A stretch of 62,586 bases of DNA from Actinomycetes bacterium (GTDB lineage Bacteria; Actinomycetota; Coriobacteriia; WRKU01; WQUG01). The DNA lies in the NCBI GenBank assembly GCA_031272275.1, contig JAISUC010000020.1:1-62586 (forward strand), read 5' to 3'. The translations under genes were made by a program, and so were the position numbers. This document shows positions 52,916 through 60,328 of this stretch, piece after piece. A model generated the notes under the pieces. That model did no database searches and was not told the DNA's origin. It worked only from the letters and a program-made list of their open reading frames with translations. Each line of letters opens with the position of its first letter. Positions within the stretch are counted from its first letter, which is position 1.

Positions 52916-53773
52916 TTGCAGGCAAAGCCAATAACTCTCTATCACGGCAGCTACTACGACTTGTCCGATATTGCCATACTTTCATGCTTGGCCAAATATT
53001 CCGGCAGGAAGTCGGAGGTGCGTGAGATGGCTAGTGCGACACTCAGCGGTATTATCATCCACACAAACGTAGGGGATATGCGCCGGGGATTGTCAGAACT
53101 GGCAGAATACCCACCCATGCACAGTCTAGAGATTAGTCTCGGTCACTACAATCTCATGTCTGGTCCGGGTCCGTTTTATATCTACAATAACTATTTAGAC
53201 ACCAAACACAACTACAGTAAAATCGAGAGAATTGGAATCCCCGCGATTCAGCACAGTCTCAAAGCAGTCAGGATTACGGGATTAGAAGCTTATACTCGAC
53301 AGCGGATTGAACAACCGATAGCACATCAAATGTCTTTCTCTTGGGCTACTTCCGACAAAGCAATTGAAATCCTGTTCCTCGAATTACCAACAGAAGTGTT
53401 CGCTCGTATTTGCGAAAAACATAATATCCCCGTGTATTTGCATTATGAGTCAAATGGCGAAGAAGCGTATTGTTTTAGGAGGTTGCCTCCGAAACCTATA
53501 CGCGATTCTGAGTGGATAATTTTTACTAGGGAAATGCGGACTGTTTTTGAACCGGACATCAATGGTGGGGGAGTCGTAACTGGATATCATCGCATACGAA
53601 ACTACAAGTATGTTTGGCATATCGGAGCACTCTTAACAGCCAGCGGCAGAGAAGGTTATTATAGGAGTCATTTCCCCTATATTTACAGAAAACACTCCAG
53701 TCTTGCCAACAGGTTGTTTTTTGCCATGAGGGTGATCCCTACTACGATCACCATCAAATTGGGGCAAGAATAA
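52916..53773 (+). CDS. unknown protein, possible ADP-ribosyltransferase-like fold
   Basis: About 285 residues, beginning near ITLYHGSYYDLSDIAI. An N-terminal YHGS followed by a small-residue-rich segment recalls the first NAD-binding motif of ART/PARP-like and DUF3990 proteins. Possible later motifs (SFSWATSDKAIEI; SEWIIFTREMRTVFE) are not diagnostic. The start is uncertain: TTG at 52916 lacks a ribosome site and the frame is open for about 12 codons upstream. It lies 94 bp after the cassette and shares its low GC. Confidence 0.5.
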   Translation: MQAKPITLYHGSYYDLSDIAILSCLAKYSGRKSEVREMASATLSGIIIHTNVGDMRRGLSELAEYPPMHSLEISLGHYNLMSGPGPFYIYNNYLDTKHNYSKIERIGIPAIQHSLKAVRITGLEAYTRQRIEQPIAHQMSFSWATSDKAIEILFLELPTEVFARICEKHNIPVYLHYESNGEEAYCFRRLPPKPIRDSEWIIFTREMRTVFEPDINGGGVVTGYHRIRNYKYVWHIGALLTASGREGYYRSHFPYIYRKHSSLANRLFFAMRVIPTTITIKLGQE

Positions 53774-53820
53774 TTTTTCGGAAATCGGCCGTACCGATCG
53801 GTTTTCAATACAACTCTTTT

Positions 53821-54276
53821 TTGAAAAAGAACACGACTAACGAGTATGACGCAAAATTAGATGGCCTACTTGACAGCTATGCTCAAGCAAATCCAGATTT
53901 TATTTTGAGCATGACACAAGAACTAGGTAAAATTTGTATTCCGGTTGAGGAAATCCCCTCAATGGGGTTCTCCAAATGGTACTACGAAAATGCCAATATG
54001 TTTTTTATTGAACGTACTGATGAGTGTCGCGATAGCTCCAAGTGCCCACAGAGAAAAAGGGGGCTCACATGTTTAGGCAGCCGCAATCTGGGTCCGGTGC
54101 ATTTGAATTGCGCAGTCGCGAAACCCTCTGAATTAGTAGCTATTTGCCTATCACGTCACTGCCATGAACCCTGGGTTGCGAATTATTGCAGGTGTTTGCT
54201 ACTTGCTGACTTACCATATGGCGATTTGAAAGCTACAGCTGTTCTCGGGCTCCCCCTTCGTCTTTCCGCCCAATGA
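53821..54276 (+). CDS. small cysteine-rich protein, unknown
   Basis: About 151 residues from a TTG start. The N-terminal half is helical; the second half has eight cysteines (ECRDSSKCP, LTCLGS, LNCAVA, ICLSRHCH, NYCRC) in a pattern that could bind zinc. It has no export signal. It is the last gene of the AT-richer island; the lack of an ATG and of a clear ribosome site makes it less certain. Confidence 0.4.
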   Translation: MKKNTTNEYDAKLDGLLDSYAQANPDFILSMTQELGKICIPVEEIPSMGFSKWYYENANMFFIERTDECRDSSKCPQRKRGLTCLGSRNLGPVHLNCAVAKPSELVAICLSRHCHEPWVANYCRCLLLADLPYGDLKATAVLGLPLRLSAQ

Positions 54277-54317
54277 ATCAGGCGGCTTTCCGGAGGGTCG
54301 GTTAGTTGGCCATAGTT

Positions 54318-54379
54318 GCAAATCGTTTCCCGGTACCACTCAAGCGATTTGCGTTATCCCGAACGGTGCGCCGGGACGT
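54318..54379. repeat. right edge of the island: hairpin plus half of the 43.8-kb element
   Basis: GCAAATCG/CGATTTGC arms (54318-54325, 54345-54352) end 4 nt before ATCCCGAACGGTGCGCCGGG (54357 on), a 23-bp exact match to the right part of the element at 43783-43842. GC content rises sharply beyond this point. Confidence 0.55.
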
Positions 54380-54402
54380 GATGGTTTTGCGTTAACCGGC
54401 GG

Positions 54403-55662
54403 TTATTCGCCTTCGCGTTGCAGGCGGGATACCACCTCTTCGCCTTCCTCGGCCAGGGCTCGGAACTCCTCGACGGTGCGTTGCATCTGCGGCAGGGCCT
54501 CGATGCGGTATTTCGAGATGTCTTCCAGAGCAGCCAGTGCATCGGAAAAGGCGCGTTTCAGCACATCGACCGAAATGGTCGACCCGGATGCCTGGCGCTG
54601 GATTTCTGAGCCCTGTTCACGCAGCATACGTGACGTCGAGCCGATGATGTTTTCGGTTGCGGCATTCAGCGTCTGTATCTTTTCGATGACCACTTTCTGG
54701 TTGTACAGGGCGCTTGCCACCATGACCCCGGTGCGCAGCGCGGTCACCGTGACGTTCTTTGCCCGGTCGACCCCGCGTAACAGTTCCTTGTTGTTGCGCC
54801 GGATGATATTCATCGAAACAATGGCCTGTTGGTTGACCACGATCATCTGCTGCATGTCCATCACCCGCTGACGCAGCGGAAACAGGATCTCTTCGCGGAC
54901 AAATTGGATACGTTCGGGGTCTCCGCCCTCCAGCTCGGCCTTTTGAATCTGCTGTTCCAGTTGGGCATCCATCAGACTGCCCAACTGGGCGTCTTTCGTT
55001 AGCTTTTCTGTCAGCTTGACCAGATTCTTTTCTTCAATCTGCAGTGTCGTGTTGTCATTTGTCAGGGTCTTGGCACCGCGATCCAATGATTTCACGATGT
55101 CTGAAATAGCCGTATCGGCCGACTGGTATTTCGCAAAGTACTTCCGCACGGGATTAAAGAACTTTCCCAGAAAGCCCCGCTTGGCGAAATCCAACGGACC
55201 GGGGTCCAAGTCCTTGATTTGCAAATGCAACTGGGACAGCTTGTCCCCGATGTCGCCGGCATCTTCGCCGCCGCGGGACAGATCGACCATCAGGGTGCTG
55301 ACCAGCTTGTTTTTCGTCGCCGACTGTGCAATTTCAGCCCGCCCGAACAGCTCCAGCGGCTTCAGGACTGTTCGTTGAAAATCAGGCGAATCGAAATCCC
55401 CGACAATAATCGTGGTGACGTTTTCTTCTGCCTGTTGGACCAGTTCGTCGCTGACGGGCTCTTCTTCTTTGGGCTGCCATGCTTGTGCCACCGCGTCATC
55501 CATGCTCGTCGCGACCGGATCGTTCGGATCGCTCGAACCGTTCGACCCGACGGCATCGGCAGCCGAATCTCCGCTTGCCGCATCGGGCTCAAGCTCGGCT
55601 GTGACCGTAGTGGTCTCTTTCGGCTGTTTCGCGCCATCATCATTCAAGGAAAAAGGTGCCAT
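54403..55662 (-). CDS. TelA-family (toxic anion resistance) protein
   Basis: A 419-residue protein with an acidic, Ser-rich N-terminus (about 1-70) and the long helical TelA domain: GFLGKFFNPVRKYFAKYQSADTAISDIV, VMDMQQMIVVNQQAIVSM and AKNVTVTALRTGVMVASALYNQ (parts of longer helices). TelA proteins are linked to tellurite, colicin and antibiotic tolerance and often pair with XpaC-like partners. CGGAGG lies before the ATG, 4 nt after the stop of the PIF1-like gene, so the two form an operon. Confidence 0.88.
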   Translation of the reverse strand: MAPFSLNDDGAKQPKETTTVTAELEPDAASGDSAADAVGSNGSSDPNDPVATSMDDAVAQAWQPKEEEPVSDELVQQAEENVTTIIVGDFDSPDFQRTVLKPLELFGRAEIAQSATKNKLVSTLMVDLSRGGEDAGDIGDKLSQLHLQIKDLDPGPLDFAKRGFLGKFFNPVRKYFAKYQSADTAISDIVKSLDRGAKTLTNDNTTLQIEEKNLVKLTEKLTKDAQLGSLMDAQLEQQIQKAELEGGDPERIQFVREEILFPLRQRVMDMQQMIVVNQQAIVSMNIIRRNNKELLRGVDRAKNVTVTALRTGVMVASALYNQKVVIEKIQTLNAATENIIGSTSRMLREQGSEIQRQASGSTISVDVLKRAFSDALAALEDISKYRIEALPQMQRTVEEFRALAEEGEEVVSRLQREGE

Positions 55663-55666
55663 AATG

Positions 55667-58249
55667 CTACCTCCGCTCCGATCCTGCTTCCCCATACTCA
55701 CTGACAGATTCTACTACTTCATCCATCGCCCGGATTAACTCGTCAACCTCTCCCACAAATGTGTCCTCGGCATCATCCGTATGCAAAGCCAATTCCAGCG
55801 TGAGTTCTTCAGTTTTGTCGATGATGGCGGTGATGTAGGACTGCGCCTCTTTCAATTTCCGGTCGACGCGTTCGGTTCGGGTGGACGCAATATTGACCAC
55901 CTCGCGCATTCGGTTCAGGTAGCGCTGTAGGGTCTTTTCCCACAGGGAAAGCTCACTCATAAATCGGTCATAGGTTATCTGAGGTGGCGGGAAACGGTTC
56001 GTGATTTGCTCTGCGGCAATCCCGCGGATGTGCCGGAAGCGATGTTCGCTGCGCGCGATAAAACGCGCCTCGTCACTGTAGGGATTCAACAGGCTGACCG
56101 ACAGGGGTACGTCCGGATGGTAATCATCTGCCAAGCCGCCCAAGTGTTTCCGATACAACGCCAGCACCCCCTGTAACGCATGATCGCAATCCGAAGCCGT
56201 GATGGTGCTGTCCGACAGAGACTGTACGTAATCTGTGCGCAGCATTTCAACTGCACGCAGCGTGTCCGCCTCGACCGCATCAATCAGACCGTCCTGTGCC
56301 AGTTGTTCTGCCACATCAGCCAAACTGGTGACTTGCCCGGGTGTGCAGACGGTGTGTTCCGTGTTTGCTTGGAGCATCCGCGCCAGGGCCTTTTCCAGCA
56401 GCTTTGCCAGCTCCAGCGCAGCGTGCGGAAAATATCCCGCCTGATACAGGCGCCGGTAACAATCCAGGCAGACCAATGACTGTTCGGCCGGGGTCAAATC
56501 CGCGCCCTCCGACTGTTCACGCAGTGTTACCAGCAAGACCCGCATGGAATAGACATAGGGCGGGTCGTCGTGCGACGACTCGGTTGACGACTCGCCGGCG
56601 CCTGGGATGACGATAGCGCCTGCGATGTCAGTCGGGTTCGGCGACCCATTTCCCGGTTCGGTGCCCGATGCAACCGGGCCCACAGGAAGCGCGAGGTGCG
56701 GGACGTACTCCCCCGCAATTTTTTTCAGGAAGGCCGATACCTGAGGGTCGACCATGATGTCGCTCATGCCCAGCGGTTTGGTCAGATACAGGCCGCCCAG
56801 CGTTTTGACGCGGCTCAGCGCGACGTACATCTGGCCGGGACTGAACATATCGGCAGACAGGTCGACGACCGCCGTTGCGTAGGTTTGGCCTTGGGCTTTG
56901 TGCGCCGTGATGGCATAGGCCGGCTTCATCGGGTACTGGGTGGTGGACTGGATATAGGGCACGGTGCGTTGCAATTTGTTGGTTTCTTCGTCGTATTCCA
57001 TATGCCAGCGATAGGTCGTGGTGGGGATAAGCCGCACCGTTTTTCCGGTGCGCAGGTTCCGGATTTCGACCACCGGGCTGGGGTTACCGGTGGGTTTTGC
57101 GCCGTGGGTGGACGCGCGCGCTTGGGTCGCGTGGGCAACGCGGGCGGTGTTGGCGGTGGTTGGCTGCGACGGCATCTGTACCCCGGTCACGATTCCGAAA
57201 TCCCCGTTTTTGTAGCCTGCGCGGCTGTTCGAGACGGTGAACATCACGCGCGCGTTGACCTTGAACATCAACTGCGCGTCGTGCGCCGTGGGCATCTTTA
57301 TCGCAGGATAGTCGTGCAGGACCTGAGGGCGGCCCTGTCGTTCGATGTAGCTGTATTCGGTCCGGGGCAGACCGGGCACGATGTTGCCAAAGGCGTCGAC
57401 GTCGTCGCGCAGGCGGACGCGCGCCCAGTTGCGATACAGCTGTCCGTCGATTGCAGCCAGGGCCTGATTGTTGATTTCGTTTACGACGGCGTTGCGCGGC
57501 GCCACGCGGATGGCGTCGGTCGGGAAGTCGCGGTGAATAGCGCGGCTGTTCAGGATGTCCAGGGCTTCAACCACCTGTTCCGGGGTGTTGTCCGGGCGGC
57601 GAAATATTTCCAGGACCCGGGCGTAGCGGCGGTCGTTCTCGTGGCGGACGGACACGGATAGCTCGCGGAATTGCAGGCTGTCAGGCGCGTTGTCGAGCGC
57701 CGTACGAATCACCGGCGCGTGGAAAAACCAGGCGCCTCCGTAGGTTTCGTTCAGATAGCGGCCGACGGCCAAGTCCGCAACAATCGGGGGCAACTGAAAC
57801 AGGTCGCCCACCAAAACAACCTGCAGTCCACCAAAGGGGCTGTCGTCGTCGCGGGAGACGCAACAGATGCGATGTATCATTTCCAGCGTGTCGGAACGTA
57901 CCATCGAGATTTCGTCCAGGACCAGCGTATCCAGCAGCCGCAGTGCCTGTTCGGTTTTCTCTGAATGCAGGCGGCGATAGGCGTCGGGGTTTTGAAAGCC
58001 CTCGTCCAGCGCGTCGAATTCGCTATAAAAATAGGAATGGATGGTTCGGGCGTCGCCCTCATATGGGTGGCAAGCCAGGTTGGTCGGGGCCAGTACCTGC
58101 ATCCGCTTGTGCGTGTAGCGCAACAGCGTGTTGATGATGAAGGACTTGCCCGTGCCACCTTTGCCGTGGACAAAGAACAAGCCGCCGCGCGCGTCCTCGA
58201 TTTCGCGGCAGACCTTCTGTTGTTCGGCTGTCAGCGTCGGCGATGCCAT
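55667..58249 (-). CDS. PIF1-like SF1B helicase with long C-terminal extension
   Basis: An 860-residue protein. The helicase core (about 1-490) has HGKGGTGKSF, DEISMVRSDTLEM, VVLVGDLFQLPPI, VKVNARVMFT-like FKVNARVMFTVSN and AITAHKAQGQT, then MYVALSRVKTLGGL; these are PIF1 motifs. A low-complexity linker follows (about 490-555), then a helical extension with CLDCYRRLYQAGYFPHAALELAKLLEKAL and a coiled coil near the end. A copy of the dispersed motif (56699-56714) is read as GEYVP in the linker. The link to TelA suggests a membrane- or stress-related complex (inference). Confidence 0.82.
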   Translation of the reverse strand: MASPTLTAEQQKVCREIEDARGGLFFVHGKGGTGKSFIINTLLRYTHKRMQVLAPTNLACHPYEGDARTIHSYFYSEFDALDEGFQNPDAYRRLHSEKTEQALRLLDTLVLDEISMVRSDTLEMIHRICCVSRDDDSPFGGLQVVLVGDLFQLPPIVADLAVGRYLNETYGGAWFFHAPVIRTALDNAPDSLQFRELSVSVRHENDRRYARVLEIFRRPDNTPEQVVEALDILNSRAIHRDFPTDAIRVAPRNAVVNEINNQALAAIDGQLYRNWARVRLRDDVDAFGNIVPGLPRTEYSYIERQGRPQVLHDYPAIKMPTAHDAQLMFKVNARVMFTVSNSRAGYKNGDFGIVTGVQMPSQPTTANTARVAHATQARASTHGAKPTGNPSPVVEIRNLRTGKTVRLIPTTTYRWHMEYDEETNKLQRTVPYIQSTTQYPMKPAYAITAHKAQGQTYATAVVDLSADMFSPGQMYVALSRVKTLGGLYLTKPLGMSDIMVDPQVSAFLKKIAGEYVPHLALPVGPVASGTEPGNGSPNPTDIAGAIVIPGAGESSTESSHDDPPYVYSMRVLLVTLREQSEGADLTPAEQSLVCLDCYRRLYQAGYFPHAALELAKLLEKALARMLQANTEHTVCTPGQVTSLADVAEQLAQDGLIDAVEADTLRAVEMLRTDYVQSLSDSTITASDCDHALQGVLALYRKHLGGLADDYHPDVPLSVSLLNPYSDEARFIARSEHRFRHIRGIAAEQITNRFPPPQITYDRFMSELSLWEKTLQRYLNRMREVVNIASTRTERVDRKLKEAQSYITAIIDKTEELTLELALHTDDAEDTFVGEVDELIRAMDEVVESVSEYGEAGSERR
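56699..56714 (-). repeat. dispersed motif copy 18
   Basis: CGGGACGTACTCCCCC, in linker codons of the PIF1-like gene. Confidence 0.85.
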
Positions 58250-58322
58250 CAGGCCGAGCTGTCCCTATTGTGCCCCGGCATATCTCGTATCCTCTCGCGG
58301 CGTCTCCCGGCCCGTGCCGGTG

Positions 58323-58376
58323 TCCGATTGGTGCCCGGTGCGCGGTTCGTGCCCCGCGCTTGGTTGGTGCCCAAAC
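58323..58376. repeat. three degenerate 18-bp tandem repeats
   Basis: TTGGTGCCC-type units recur at 18-bp spacing in the 300-bp gene-free stretch upstream of the PIF1-like gene (58250-58552), which otherwise holds only a dispersed-motif copy at 58425. No convincing promoter was found for the helicase. Confidence 0.45.
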
Positions 58377-58424
58377 ATGCGCCGTCGCCTATTTTCCCAC
58401 ATCCGTCGGACATACAAACACACA

Positions 58425-58440
58425 GGGGGAGTACGTCCCG
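58425..58440 (+). repeat. dispersed motif copy 19
   Basis: GGGGGAGTACGTCCCG, in the gap upstream of the PIF1-like gene. Confidence 0.85.
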
Positions 58441-58552
58441 CCGCCCGCGCCATCCCCCACCGCCATCAAACCCACACTTCGGCGGCTTTCTCCATCCACG
58501 CGCGTGCATACTTATCATTTTTCCGATTTAATCCCGCATATTTTCCTAGTTT

Positions 58553-59098
58553 TTATCCGTCTTTTTTAGTCATCAACAAATTTCTGTAAATGAATATGCT
58601 AAATAAATCTGTGCAATAGTCTCGATACTCTGTTTGCGCATATTCTTTTAGTTTCCCCTCAAAATTATTGAGATACGGCGGGTTGGTTACAACCACATCG
58701 TACTTCTGCGCCAGCAGTCTGCGGAAGTTCCATGTGTTCAGCTTGCTTTCATAGCTTTGTCCGATGGTCATTTGCCCAGTAGGTTCGGCTGGTTTCTCTT
58801 CCAGTTTTTCCACCCGCACGAGCGAGCCGTATTCCTGCCCGTCGGCGTAGTCGCCGGGGCAGTAGACTTGCGGCTTCACGCCTTGCGTGAGGATCCGCCG
58901 GCTGTACTGCCGCGCTTTCATCAGCAGCGAGAAATAAGCAAGCTGGTATGCCCTGCGGTCGATGTCCAGACCGTAGATATTCTTTTCGAGTATCAGCTTC
59001 GCCGCGTCGCGCTCTGCGTAACCCTCGGAAACGTAAATCTGCATCAGCACTTCAAAGACATACACAAGGATGTGGCCACTTCCCATACATGGGTCTAT
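58553..59098 (-). pseudogene. fragment of a BREX-type PglX adenine methyltransferase
   Basis: About 180 residues covering the methyltransferase core: DPCMGSGHILVYVFEVLMQ (SAM-binding motif I), NIYGLDIDRRAYQLAYFSLLMKAR and VVVTNPPYLNNFEGKL (catalytic NPPY). Full PglX proteins exceed 1000 residues. Here an in-frame TAA lies just before IDPCMG, and the C-terminal side ends at MTKKDG, so both sides are missing. PglX provides the host methyl mark in BREX phage defence; no other brx gene is visible. It is a remnant, probably inactive. Confidence 0.85.
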
Positions 59099-59119
59099 TT
59101 AGACGTTGTCGGTGATACA

Positions 59120-59171
59120 ATGTCATTTTTCCCGTGTACTATGTCATTATTCTCGCACTATGTCATTTTTC
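59120..59171. mobile_element. IS21-like terminal repeats (element remnant)
   Basis: ATGTCATTTTTC-type units start at 59120, 59141 and 59160. Several short TGTCATTTTT direct repeats at a terminus are typical of IS21-family elements. They lie just beyond the breakpoint of the PglX fragment, so an IS21-type insertion and deletion may have truncated it. No istA/istB is present. Confidence 0.5.
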
Positions 59172-59192
59172 TTTTTGAGGGCAATAAAAATA

Positions 59193-59229
59193 AGGCATCA
59201 AGCTAGATTTGATTTCTAGCGTGATGCCT
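59193..59229 (-). terminator. rho-independent terminator of the two-gene membrane cassette
   Basis: Stem AGGCATCA/TGATGCCT with inner GCTAGA/TCTAGC; on the minus strand it is followed by a U-rich run (TTATTTTTATTG). It lies 14 nt after the stop at 59243. Confidence 0.8.
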
Positions 59230-59242
59230 GGTTTTAGATAGA

Positions 59243-60328
59243 TTATTTTAATTCAAGGGCCGCAATTGTATTTTGTAAAACCTCAAACTCAAAATCTTTC
59301 TTCTTAATATCGATTGTCTTTAGAAATTCCATGTTATCCCTAATTGCCTTCCACAACACCTTCTTATCAGTATCATCCAACTTGATTTTGAACAATAAAT
59401 TTCCTAAGGCTACCATAACATTTTGAATTTTCTCGCTAGTTTTTTGTGTTTTGCTCGTCTCGAAATAGTTATCCAAATCTTCATTCGTGAATTTGGGTTG
59501 CAGTCCTAATATCGGATTAACTAGCAATTGAGTTGATGAGTTCATTAGGTTTACAAAAGAAATTAATTCATATTGTTGTTGCTCTGTCATAGCATCATAG
59601 TTAGTACCAAAACTTTTTGCTTCAACAATTGCTCTACTCAATAGCTTAGTTTCATTCTCAATTCTATTAATTCTTTCTTCTAATTCAACTATGGCCAACT
59701 TAAAAGACTTCGAATCACGATTGCTAATATTAATAAATATCTTTTCCAACCGATTTTTTTTACCTGATGCACTGATTAACAAAATTCCTGATCCTATTAC
59801 AGATACTCCTGCAATCGCCCAACCGACAGGCCCTGCCAATGCAAGTAGAATCTGTCCGCCAGCCATTCCGCCACCACCAGCTGCCAAAGCTCCACCCCCG
59901 AGCCAAGCAAGTGCCGCATTTGTTGCAGCTGCTCCTGATAATGTTGATATCGCTGTCCCGGTTGAGGCTACTCCAAACGTAGTTGCTACACCCATGGCAA
60001 CTGTTGGCCCCAATGCCGCGACTGCGATACCAGCTCCTGCACCTGCCGCACCAAATCCTCCAGCTTTTACCTCTGCCTCCTTATAGTCAGCTTCAATCTT
60101 TTCAACTTGATGCTTCCACTCAAGTCGTACTTTCTTTAATTCAGACAGTTGAATCTTATCTTTAGCCGGAATCCCTCGAATTTCATCAAAGACATTTTGA
60201 ATTTCGGTCAATTGCTTGTGTAGCTCATTAGTCACACCACCCAACTCTTCAATTTTCTTATTCGTCTGTTCGGATAGTCTTTTTGCTTTTGCCTGTGCTG
60301 TTTCTAGAGCGCTCTTTTTCTTGGTCAT
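59243..60328 (-). CDS. membrane-inserting Gly/Ala-rich protein of a two-gene cassette
   Basis: A 361-residue protein, not recognised. A basic coiled coil (about 1-90) is followed by a long Gly/Ala-rich hydrophobic stretch (about 90-185, with GAAGAGAGIAVAALGP and GGGALAAGGGGMAGG, glycine-zipper-like). A second helical/coiled-coil region (about 190-361) follows. Such a layout fits a protein that oligomerises in or perforates membranes. AGGGGGA lies upstream, and its ATG shares one base with the previous stop (TAATG). It is much more AT-rich than the chromosome around it. Confidence 0.65.
   Translation of the reverse strand: MTKKKSALETAQAKAKRLSEQTNKKIEELGGVTNELHKQLTEIQNVFDEIRGIPAKDKIQLSELKKVRLEWKHQVEKIEADYKEAEVKAGGFGAAGAGAGIAVAALGPTVAMGVATTFGVASTGTAISTLSGAAATNAALAWLGGGALAAGGGGMAGGQILLALAGPVGWAIAGVSVIGSGILLISASGKKNRLEKIFINISNRDSKSFKLAIVELEERINRIENETKLLSRAIVEAKSFGTNYDAMTEQQQYELISFVNLMNSSTQLLVNPILGLQPKFTNEDLDNYFETSKTQKTSEKIQNVMVALGNLLFKIKLDDTDKKVLWKAIRDNMEFLKTIDIKKKDFEFEVLQNTIAALELK

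Noticed and set aside
58553..59098. Functional BREX system
   Set aside because: Only a doubly truncated PglX core remains, with no other brx gene in the window.
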